Below, one piece after another: positions 24,984 through 32,430 of a DNA stretch of 33,104 bases; the stretch's first letter is position 1; the number at the start of each line of letters is the position of its first letter. The notes beneath the pieces were generated by a model. That model saw only the letters and a program-made list of their open reading frames with translations, searched no databases and had not been told where the DNA came from. Location of the stretch: assembly GCA_024243835.1 (NCBI GenBank), contig JALPMN010000610.1, positions 1 through 33,104 of the forward strand, read 5' to 3'. The DNA is from Enteropsectra breve (taxonomy: Eukaryota; Microsporidia). The position numbers and the translations under genes are program-made.

Positions 24984-25895
24984 ATGCATAGAACAGCTAA
25001 TTTTAGTCAATTCGCATTTTCCCGGCAACTTTCAAAAATCTTATTACACGCGCTTTTACTCATCACTCCGGCGCTTTCTCTCAACTCTCCGGGTTTTACA
25101 GAACCCTCGCTCCACGCAAAATCCGCAAAGATGGTTAGGTTTATGGCGGCATCGAAATACTTTAGAAACTACATTGAAAATACTGAGTCTTTTGCATCCA
25201 ACAGCCTGTGCTATCAAATCAAGCAGATGCTTGCACATGAAGACGATAAAAATGCAACTTATTCAGCGGCTCTAGAAAACTTGTGCAACAAGCTTGGAAA
25301 AGACAGTTTTATATCAAAGATTGATAACATACAGGTTTTCAAAAACTTTATTATTTTCTTTAATGAAGAAAGCAAAGAGCACAATATCTTCAGGGCAAAG
25401 CACACAGTATATCAGCCACTGGCATGTGAAGACGAATACATAATGAGCTGCTCCAGGCACAACGACTATATTTACAATTCATACCTTACATTTCGTGATA
25501 CGCTGAATACGAGTGATTTGATTAAACGTGCTTTCTTGCAGGTATCTGACTTTAGGCTCAGCCGTGGTGGCCTAGAGAATGATGTTAAAAAAGGCCTTAG
25601 ACATGTAAACACGCATATTTCAAAGTGTGTGATATTCTGTGCCACTGTTACGCGTTCCAAAGGCCGAAATGACAAAAACTTCAAGCCGAGCTTTGTATTC
25701 CAAAATACATCCAAAACAGGTGCAAAAACAACGAAAAAGTATTTGCTGAAGTCTATATTGTACCAGAATATTGGAAAAAGTTCCTATGAGGTCGTGCAGT
25801 TTGATAACGAGAAACATATCGCTGCAGCGATGGAAAGAATATTTGGGCCTGGGAAGAATATGTCTTTGTTTCTTCTTTACGAACGGGCTGAATAA
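24984..25895 (+). CDS. Secreted protein, third paralog of cluster (303 aa, start corrected)
   Basis: Unrecognised, lineage-specific. The frame is open from a TTG at 24924, but the first ATG, at 24984, follows GAATTACCCTTA exactly as in the second paralog, so I start there. The N-terminus has a basic region and then a hydrophobic core (about 19-32, KILLHALLLITPAL) ending in SLNS, a typical signal peptide. The mature chain has about eight cysteines, more than the second paralog. The C-terminal domain matches the family: KCVIFCATV, YLLKSILYQ, YEVVQF, FGPGKNMSLFLLYERAE. Sequence identity to its neighbours is low outside these blocks, implying old duplication or rapid change. Confidence 0.83.
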   Translation: MHRTANFSQFAFSRQLSKILLHALLLITPALSLNSPGFTEPSLHAKSAKMVRFMAASKYFRNYIENTESFASNSLCYQIKQMLAHEDDKNATYSAALENLCNKLGKDSFISKIDNIQVFKNFIIFFNEESKEHNIFRAKHTVYQPLACEDEYIMSCSRHNDYIYNSYLTFRDTLNTSDLIKRAFLQVSDFRLSRGGLENDVKKGLRHVNTHISKCVIFCATVTRSKGRNDKNFKPSFVFQNTSKTGAKTTKKYLLKSILYQNIGKSSYEVVQFDNEKHIAAAMERIFGPGKNMSLFLLYERAE

Positions 25896-26217
25896 ATTCT
25901 TGAATTTAAGTTGTTCCTTAAGACGATAATGCGCTATTATGAAATAATGAAACATATCTTGCTATCAAGGGATTAGAAAACTAGAAAGAATACAGATTCC
26001 ATGTATTAAAGATAAAAAGTCACTTGAATTATGAAACTCTACTTTTTAGTTGCGCATTTTGATATTTATGGTTTGCAAGTCAGTAATAGTGCTATATCAC
26101 TCACTAAACTTCAAAAATAATGCCTTAACTAAGACAATAGCTTTTTAATTCTAATTAAAGAAGCTTTATTGCCAATATAAAGGAATGATTATTTGAACTG
26201 TATTGTTTTACAACATT
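25896..26217. other. Intergenic between convergent secreted and Hpc2-like genes
   Basis: Both genes end here; AT-rich with no ORF, RNA or repeat noticed. Confidence 0.55.
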
Positions 26218-27282
26218 TTACTTAACTACAGCTACAACTTCACTACCCGCTATCTTTTCAAGATCATGTCCCTGTGCCACAATCACATTTTCTATCCTCT
26301 TTTTAACAAAATACTTGAGCTTGTTGGTATTGGCGCAGCCTTCACTAAATAGATTTAAAATATACTCGCATGCATTATTTCTGAGTCTGTTGATAGATTT
26401 TCCATCGTATGACCGAAATTTCATGTAGATAATTATGAAATGGAGAATCTCGTCCAGAAGGGCGCTATTCTCTGAATAAAGAAAGGCTTTTCCAGTCGCA
26501 TTAAAATACGTGGCTTTCAGCAGCTCTTCTTTAAGCTTTGCATATGCAGCCTTTATTTCCAGATGTAGGGCCTCCATAGCGCCCCTTAAATGTACCGGAA
26601 CCATTTCAATAAAGCTTTTATTTCGGTCAAACGCCTCACTCCCATCCACAAAGCTTTTCTCTTTCTCTATGCCATCAGCGTTCATATCATGCAGCTCGCT
26701 TTCTTCTGGCTTTTGTTTTACATCAGTGCTCTTTTCATTATTTAAGCTCTGCAATCCATTTATGAGATGCATGCTGATTTCCTTTTCAAGGGCGCTTTTA
26801 GGCTCTTCCTGTTCAATGGCCCAGCAAAGAAGGCTGTTGAACCTGCTGTCTTTTTTGTACCTTGAGCTCTGGCTGATCGATGCCTCGTCAGCCTCAAAAT
26901 CAAAGGCCAGCGGATCGTTCTCAGTTTCTTTCAGTTTTTTCTCTATGCTATTGATGCTCTCAGCCATTTGCTCTTTTTTAGAGACCCGATTGTATTTTCG
27001 AGCAATCTTCTTTGCATCGTCTTGCAGCGGACCCTGATACACAAAAAAGTTCTCTAGCTTGCATTCAAGCTCTACAGCCATCATCTCGCCCTCGAATGGC
27101 TCGAAAAATGGATCATTGTAATCGTACTCGTCGATTTGTCTGCGCTTTTTGGTCTTTGGAGGCATCATGTCAATCTCCCTGCTCTTCATAGCATCTACTT
27201 TTATATCTACATTTTCGTATGGTGATTTTTGTTCCTCTTCCTGTTTTTTGCTGCTTCCCATTATTTGAACAGGCTCAGTCAT
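26218..27282 (-). CDS. HPC2: Hpc2/ubinuclein-like HIR histone-chaperone subunit
   Basis: A 354-residue protein with a recognisable HUN (Hpc2/ubinuclein) domain at about 50-86. It has the order Y-x-Y-x-DPFFEPFE, then a hydrophobic and acidic spacer and FFVYQGPL, equivalent to the YDxxDPFIDDSE...FFVNxGxL pattern of Hpc2, UBN1 and UBN2. A basic patch PPKTKKRR (41-48) could be a nuclear signal. The middle (about 90-220) is charged and likely disordered or coiled. A helical C-terminal region (about 225-345) has the size of the ubinuclein middle domain. In yeast and animals these proteins belong to the replication-independent H3-H4 deposition complex (HIR/HIRA). The start follows TTTTTATTTTTAGA, a weaker form of the motif; Met8 is an alternative. 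Confidence 0.72.
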   Translation of the reverse strand: MTEPVQIMGSSKKQEEEQKSPYENVDIKVDAMKSREIDMMPPKTKKRRQIDEYDYNDPFFEPFEGEMMAVELECKLENFFVYQGPLQDDAKKIARKYNRVSKKEQMAESINSIEKKLKETENDPLAFDFEADEASISQSSRYKKDSRFNSLLCWAIEQEEPKSALEKEISMHLINGLQSLNNEKSTDVKQKPEESELHDMNADGIEKEKSFVDGSEAFDRNKSFIEMVPVHLRGAMEALHLEIKAAYAKLKEELLKATYFNATGKAFLYSENSALLDEILHFIIIYMKFRSYDGKSINRLRNNACEYILNLFSEGCANTNKLKYFVKKRIENVIVAQGHDLEKIAGSEVVAVVK

Positions 27283-27444
27283 TCTAAAAATAAAAAAGCA
27301 AAGAGCTCACTATATGATTTTATTTAAAAAACGGCAGTCAAAAAGTACATGTTAATTCTTTAAAAATATTCAAGGAATATGCATTGACGCATCTGTTGGC
27401 TTTTCTTATAAAAAGTGTTTCGATAGTATTTGAAAAAAATTATT

Positions 27445-27515
27445 TGCGTTATACGGGAATCGAACCCGTGTCTGCAGGATGGCAACCCACCATTATACCA
27501 CTAAACCAATAACGC
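27445..27515 (-). tRNA. tRNA-Gly (anticodon GCC)
   Basis: A 71-nt cloverleaf on the minus strand. The acceptor GCGTTAT/ATAACGC is perfect, box A is TGGTTTAGTGG, and the anticodon stem GTGGG/CCTGC (two G-U pairs) encloses loop TTGCCAT, anticodon GCC. The T arm ACGGG-TTCGATT-CCCGT is perfect and the discriminator is A. A run of seven T lies a few bases downstream. No intron. Confidence 0.95.
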
Positions 27516-27768
27516 TCAAAAATTAAGAATTTTATAAATATATTTCATCAACTGACTAAATGGAAGTGCTGATTTAAAAATACTAAAGTAATTACTCTAT
27601 TTTTAAAACCTGTATCAAGACAATCAGATGTTTTTGAATAAATAAAAATAAATTGCATATTTTAAAGTGCGAGTTAAGATACTTCAGCGTTTAGATGTTT
27701 CTACTACCATGAGCCAACAATTCGAAAGAAGTAAAAAATTTATTTTAATCGCAAAATTTTAAGCCTCT

Positions 27769-29235
27769 ATGGATGTTCAACTGGTTGCATTCGGACAGCC
27801 AGAGCAAATAGAAAAACATCTCACAAATGCCATTTACAGCAGCAATAATGGCATGTATGCTATTTCAGCCAGCTACCATGATTATACTGAAATTGTAGAA
27901 AACATCAGAAAGGATGGCGCAACTGCCTACACAAAAGCACAGGCCGACAAGATGGTTACGGGGTCTCAGAATTTCGTGCCCCTCGAGGGCTGTGATGTTT
28001 CTACGGCCTTTGACTGGCTTAGCGAGGGAAATGAGCACTTTGCTGTGCAGTATGAACGGACGTTTGAGATTAATTCGATTGAGAGGAAAAATGTGGCAAA
28101 CTACCTCAAGGCCGAGCCCATCGTGGAGTACTGCATGGGAAATACCGGTGCGCTTATCGCGTTCAGAAGAAACATAATTCTTAGCATACACATCAACCAG
28201 TCTCTGGATAAAATATTTGAGTTAAAATTCTTAAGCCCGATTTTAAATGCAGAATTCAACTCAAATGACACGCTGATTGCCATAGAAACTGCTGATGAGC
28301 TTTGTATTGCAGATGTTAAGAGAAATAAAGAAGTTCTTCGCACCAGTGCCCAGAAATACTCCTTGCTGGAGAAGTCACTTTATTTACTCGATGAAAAAAC
28401 ATCATACAAAATAGCAGATGGAATTGCCACAAAAAATGAGGAACTTCAAACAATTTCTGAAGTGGCCGTAGATGGAAAGAAAGTTGCACAGTTTATTGAT
28501 GGAAAAATTCAAAAAATCATATTCTTGAACAATGAGATCGAAACATCAAAAAATCACATTAATGTGAGTTCAGTCAAGTTTTATTTCTCAGCAAACAAAT
28601 TGTACGCACTGATAACGAAAAAAATCAATAATGAGGAGCAGTACATCATTGAATGCTACTACAACAAGGACATTTACATGGTGAAACTGGCGCACAAACC
28701 GGTGGAGATTTCCGTTGCAGACAACTCTTTCGTGGTATTTGACAGCCGCCGCCAGCTTATTTTCTACCAGAAGGACAGATATTCGTTCTCTGAAGCCAAA
28801 ACAATTGCCAAAGATGGCCCTGCCAAACTCGCGCTTCAAAACGACATTCTTTGTGTTTATGATTCGGTTAATGAAAATGTTGAGTTTTACGACAAAATGC
28901 GCCTCAGAGCTGTTTACAGCCAGAAGGACTGCAGCGAGATAGTGTGGTCGGAAAGCGGCCTGTATGTTGCTGTTGTCTCTTACTCCAGTGAGATTAACGG
29001 TCTTTTGCAGATATTCAGCTGTGACGGCGTTCTTTTGCACAAAAAGATGTACAACCTGCTGAAAAAGTTTAGCTGGCGCAAGTACCTGAAGATGAGTGCA
29101 GAGAAGAAGCGGGATGTGTATCAAATGGAACTAGAGGAGTCGCAGGAAGATGAAAATGATGTTGAGGATGTCGAGATTTTGCTGTCTTCATGGAAGGGCT
29201 ACTTGATTTCTAAGCTGCAGGTTCTTAAGGGATAA
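27769..29235 (+). CDS. PRT1: Translation initiation factor eIF3 subunit b
   Basis: A 488-residue protein matching the scaffold subunit of eIF3, which links the 40S subunit to other initiation factors in the cytoplasm. The order of features fits eIF3b: an N-terminal RRM-like part (about 1-70), the linker AFDWLSEGNEHFAVQYERTF (80-99) equivalent to the conserved WL...Y-x-V-x-FE segment, then repeated beta-propeller-like blades. Near the end, IVWSESGLYVAVVS and LLHKKMYNLLKKFSWRKY correspond to the last blade and the LLWRPRPPTLL-type C-terminal junction. The C-terminus is acidic. It is much shorter than yeast Prt1 (763), mainly by a reduced RRM and short loops. The start follows CAAAATTTTAAGCCTCT. 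The main alternative is eIF2A, a related propeller, but the linker favours eIF3b. Confidence 0.8.
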   Translation: MDVQLVAFGQPEQIEKHLTNAIYSSNNGMYAISASYHDYTEIVENIRKDGATAYTKAQADKMVTGSQNFVPLEGCDVSTAFDWLSEGNEHFAVQYERTFEINSIERKNVANYLKAEPIVEYCMGNTGALIAFRRNIILSIHINQSLDKIFELKFLSPILNAEFNSNDTLIAIETADELCIADVKRNKEVLRTSAQKYSLLEKSLYLLDEKTSYKIADGIATKNEELQTISEVAVDGKKVAQFIDGKIQKIIFLNNEIETSKNHINVSSVKFYFSANKLYALITKKINNEEQYIIECYYNKDIYMVKLAHKPVEISVADNSFVVFDSRRQLIFYQKDRYSFSEAKTIAKDGPAKLALQNDILCVYDSVNENVEFYDKMRLRAVYSQKDCSEIVWSESGLYVAVVSYSSEINGLLQIFSCDGVLLHKKMYNLLKKFSWRKYLKMSAEKKRDVYQMELEESQEDENDVEDVEILLSSWKGYLISKLQVLKG

Positions 29236-29579
29236 TTACAATGAAATAAATTTATTAATAAGAAGTATGTTTTTAGCATAGCAGTATCTCAGCATGCAAG
29301 ATCTTTTATCTAAATTTTATATTTGTTAAGATAAAAGCTATGCTTTTTGTTTCTGCAACACCATCATGATATATCCTCGTTATAGAATTCTTTTAATATT
29401 GTTTTCTAATGAAATTTAAGTATCCTTAGAATTAGTTCATTGAAAGACTTAAGTATAAAAATAATACTATTGTGTAATAAATCTGCATCATTTGATCCAA
29501 GAATTTAAAGAATAAATCTTAAGCATTAATTCAGAATTTGAATATTTAAATTTCGTCTCACAACCACATTTTGCCATTT
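29236..29579. other. Intergenic upstream of the POT1-like gene
   Basis: AT-rich, no ORF or RNA gene noticed. There is no ATG in this interval in frame with the downstream gene without an intervening stop; the closest in-frame stop is TAA at 29601. Confidence 0.55.
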
Positions 29580-29621
29580 AAAAATTTTCGCGGTAAAAAC
29601 TAACTAACCAAACGAGCCCAG
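29580..29621 (+). promoter_or_regulatory. Promoter and start context of the POT1-like gene (GTG start)
   Basis: An AAAAATTTT box at 29580-29588 is followed 25 bases later by GAGCCCAG, directly before GTG at 29622. GCCC at this distance is exactly the element that precedes ATG in neighbouring genes. The interval also contains GTAAAA, ACTAACTAAC and a terminal CAG, which superficially resemble a 30-base intron. Confidence 0.6.
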
Positions 29622-31220
29622 GTGCTATACACAGGAAGAATATTAGAAAAGAGCAGCAACACAGCTGTTCTCAAAACCTACGACGGAAAAACCAGAACCA
29701 TAGAGATAGAAGAAGGGTTTGCGGACCTTTGGAAGGATCTTGAGGTAAGTGATAAAATCATTCTGGAGATGGAGAGCCTGCAAAACTTCAGGATGTTTGA
29801 CATGGTCTGGAAGGACAAGTTCTGTGCTCTTGAAGAGCTTTCACGCAAAAACTACTCAGATGTCTACGGATACATTGAATCCTATCTTTACCTCACTAAA
29901 TCCAAGGGATCAGACTATTTTTTCTCGCTCGTAGTTTCTGATGAAACAGACAAATACACAGTAAAATTTTTCCTTTCTGATATAACGGACTTCAAAAACT
30001 ATCTGCCTCTGGACAAGCAGGGCACAGATATCGAGGACTACATACTCAGGGGCGACGAGTGCAGCCTTATGGAGCTCGCATTCAAGAAGGGTGATGTTGT
30101 TCTGCTGCGGAACATCAAGGCCTTCAACAATATAACTAAGATAGCCGTTGCACACAAAAATTCAAAGATTGAGCAGCTGGACACTGAAGATGCCCTGCAG
30201 AAGTACGAAAAGCTCCAGGCATCGGGAAAGCTGGCACAGAAGCATCTGGAAATAGCCAAGACTCTTTTGCTTCTGGAGAAAGAGAGCGTGGTGGAGGCTG
30301 TTGATGAGTCTTTCAGCCGCAGCAAAGCAAAGGAAATCAAAGATTTGGCTCCGAATATTTTTGCTGATGTCACCGGTAAAATCATTTTTATCGAAGAATC
30401 GAATGTTGTGACCCTGGGGATAATTGATTTCACTGAAAACAGGCTGTGCCACTATGGGCATTCCAATTCCAAGTATCCCTGTGCAATGATTCTTTATGTC
30501 CGAATATACGGGAAGCGCAAGGAAAAGACGAGGAATTTGAGAGTTAACGATATTTGTGTTTTTAAGAATCTGAAGGTTGCAACGGTGGACAGTGGCATCA
30601 ACGCGTACATGAGCGAATCGCTCGAGGGATCGATTGATAAGGAAACAAGGCCCGTTGCTATCGAGATATTCAAGAGACGCGAACAGGAGTTCAATGAGAA
30701 AAACGGCATTAAAATAAAGATACCTGAGAGCTGCAATATCAGTTCCCGAGACTTAGAAATTGAATATTCACATCCGCAAAATAAAGTAAAAAAAATTAAT
30801 ACGGAAAACACTTCAACTATCTCTAAACGAAACAGCATTTCGAATATTGAGGATGAGCCGTCAGAACACAACCTGAAAGATGATGTGCACAAAATAATAA
30901 AATACACCTCAATCAAAAACATAAAGATGCCTGGGATTTACTATGTAAAGTGCCAGATATCCGAGCACAGGGAGTATGTGAGCAGCTCTGGGCTGTACCT
31001 GAGAGCAATTTTGAAAGATGCTTCAGGCGCAATTTCCGTTACCGTAAGACAGAAACTTACAAAGTTTGTTGTGAATGGAAATATGCTGGCGACGAAAGAC
31101 TGGCTGCGTGGGATTGTTCTTATTGTTGAGGAGGATGGCTCCATGAACTATTTGGTTTCACTGTTTTATGACGATGATGCACTGCTTGAAATAATTGACT
31201 ACTACAAGATTATGGACTAG
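29622..31220 (+). CDS. POT1: POT1-like telomere single-strand-binding protein (GTG start)
   Basis: A 532-residue OB-fold protein. The segment at about 79-185 resembles the first OB fold of Pot1/TEBP-alpha: SDVYGYIESYLYLTKSKGSD, then FFSLVVSDET-x-KYTVKFF, then KKGDVVLLRNIKAF. Two further strand-rich blocks, at about 245-330 and 445-520, could be additional OB folds, separated by a charged linker (about 355-430). Pot1 binds the telomeric 3' overhang, caps chromosome ends and controls telomerase. There is no ATG before residue 50, yet residues 1-49 look like real coding sequence. The GAGCCCAG motif sits directly before GTG, so initiation at GTG, an edited or mis-sequenced ATG, or an unseen upstream exon must be considered. 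RPA1 is a less likely alternative. Confidence 0.68.
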   Translation: MLYTGRILEKSSNTAVLKTYDGKTRTIEIEEGFADLWKDLEVSDKIILEMESLQNFRMFDMVWKDKFCALEELSRKNYSDVYGYIESYLYLTKSKGSDYFFSLVVSDETDKYTVKFFLSDITDFKNYLPLDKQGTDIEDYILRGDECSLMELAFKKGDVVLLRNIKAFNNITKIAVAHKNSKIEQLDTEDALQKYEKLQASGKLAQKHLEIAKTLLLLEKESVVEAVDESFSRSKAKEIKDLAPNIFADVTGKIIFIEESNVVTLGIIDFTENRLCHYGHSNSKYPCAMILYVRIYGKRKEKTRNLRVNDICVFKNLKVATVDSGINAYMSESLEGSIDKETRPVAIEIFKRREQEFNEKNGIKIKIPESCNISSRDLEIEYSHPQNKVKKINTENTSTISKRNSISNIEDEPSEHNLKDDVHKIIKYTSIKNIKMPGIYYVKCQISEHREYVSSSGLYLRAILKDASGAISVTVRQKLTKFVVNGNMLATKDWLRGIVLIVEEDGSMNYLVSLFYDDDALLEIIDYYKIMD

Positions 31221-31260
31221 GGGCAGTAATCGTATTGTGCAATAGTATATTAAATCAAAC

Positions 31261-31311
31261 ATTTTAACAATTTTAACAATTTTAACAATTTTAACAATTA
31301 TAACAATTATT
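31261..31311. repeat. 9-bp tandem repeat (ATTTTAACA), about 5.5 copies
   Basis: Period-9 array just after the POT1-like stop; the first four copies are perfect, and the fifth has ATTATAACA. It sits between the 3' ends of two convergent genes. Confidence 0.9.
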
Positions 31312-31559
31312 TAAATAAAAAATGTATTTTTTCAAAGGCAAAACACAACTTCTTAAGTTCATTTCAAAGCTGAACGAACAATAGTAAAACAAAAGTTAAT
31401 TCTGGTTTGTAATACAAGATTTATATAAAGGAACTAATAGAAAATTCATGGTTTATATAAATAAAGAATTTATATAAACTAATTAAGCCATAGAAAGCTC
31501 TTCTTTACATTGGCCTCTTCTAACCCTATTATTATGTCCCTAGTATTTGAACTTCCTTT
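31312..31559. other. Convergent intergenic with TTTATATAAA inverted repeat
   Basis: GTTTATATAA (31451-31460) and TTATATAAAC (31470-31479) form a perfect 10-bp inverted repeat with a 9-base spacer, and another TTTATATAAA lies at about 31420. Lying between two converging genes, it could form a transcript-end hairpin. No gene seen. Confidence 0.5.
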
Positions 31560-32045
31560 TTAGTACCGGTTGTTCTCCAGATACTCAATTCTCTCCATCA
31601 TGTACTCAATGGCCTTGTTGATCTGTCTTTCTTCTCTGGCTTCATTCACATACTGATAGTTGTATTCCGGAGATATTTCTATTTCTCTTCCTCTGTACAG
31701 AATGGTGTCTCTCTTTTCCACAATGTGTGGATATTTGTTCGCATGCAGAGAAAGGAAATGGCTTGTCATTATCTTCTCATCGTTGAACAGTGTTATTTTT
31801 ATCTGCACAGTAAACTCTCCCCATCCTCTCTCTGCCACCTCGAAGGGCGCGTGGTTAACTACAATGACTGGATTTGCGAACGACTCATGTAGCCGGAATG
31901 ATACAGAGGCAATGAGCTCCGGCTGTGCCTTTACGTATATTCTCCAGGAGTGTGACAGTTCCGGAAACTCTCTTTCGTGTTCTGGTATGAAAATGGCTTC
32001 TGAACCGATTATTACCGGTGCTGTGTTGTGGTCCAAGTTTTCCAT
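31560..32045 (-). CDS. YAF9: YEATS-domain protein, YAF9/GAS41-like
   Basis: A 161-residue YEATS protein. Key elements are SHSWRIYVK (31-39), FRLHESFANPVIVVNHAPFE (50-69) and GWGEFTVQIKI (74-84), followed by FLSLH (97-101). The Ser-His near 31-32 and Gly-Trp-Gly-Glu-Phe at 74-78 are the aromatic and backbone elements of the acyl-lysine pocket. The C-terminal helix (about 133-160) is coiled-coil-like, as in Yaf9/GAS41, which joins SWR1 and NuA4 chromatin complexes and reads acetylated histone H3. Taf14 is the alternative, but the short length and C-terminal coil favour Yaf9. The ATG follows TCTCCCC directly. A 14-bp minisatellite begins 11 bases upstream and replaces the usual AAAATTTT box. Confidence 0.88.
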   Translation of the reverse strand: MENLDHNTAPVIIGSEAIFIPEHEREFPELSHSWRIYVKAQPELIASVSFRLHESFANPVIVVNHAPFEVAERGWGEFTVQIKITLFNDEKIMTSHFLSLHANKYPHIVEKRDTILYRGREIEISPEYNYQYVNEAREERQINKAIEYMMERIEYLENNRY

Positions 32046-32056
32046 GGGGAGACACT

Positions 32057-32182
32057 TTAGAACAGAAACTTCAGAACAGAAACTTCAGAATAGAAACTCT
32101 AGAACAGAAACTTTAGAGTAGAAACTTTAGAACAGTAGCTTCAGAACAGAAACTTCAGAACAGAAACTTCAGAACAGAAACT
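32057..32182. repeat. 14-bp minisatellite, nine copies, upstream of YAF9
   Basis: Nine contiguous 14-base units with consensus TCAGAACAGAAACT; several copies are identical and others differ by one to three bases (TTAGAGTAGAAACT, TTAGAACAGTAGCT). The unit is not a multiple of three, which argues against coding use. The array lies 11 bases before the YAF9 ATG and so occupies its promoter. Confidence 0.95.
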
Positions 32183-32430
32183 TTCAAAAACATCGAAAAC
32201 CCATTTCAATTACAAAAACAATATTATGGTTAGTATCTATATTTAAGAAGATTAATATTGAGAATGTACTCTATATAAAATGAATCGCAATAGTAATAGC
32301 ATGTATATGCTCTTATTTATTTAGCTCTACGCCGTCAATTAAAAAAGTTCCTCTTTATATCTACAAGCTTATAAATCATATCGATCATAGTATTTGTTGC
32401 CTCCATAAAAATTCCTAAAATTTTTGCCGT
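32183..32430. promoter_or_regulatory. Divergent intergenic with PCNA start motif
   Basis: AT-rich spacer between the YAF9 minisatellite and PCNA. CTAAAATTTTTGCCGT at 32415-32430 abuts the PCNA ATG and matches the window's start-proximal signal. Confidence 0.65.

Noticed and set aside
32057..32182. Nine-unit array considered as a CRISPR-like or coding repeat
   Set aside because: Contiguous 14-bp units without spacers and not a multiple of three; a minisatellite in a eukaryotic genome.
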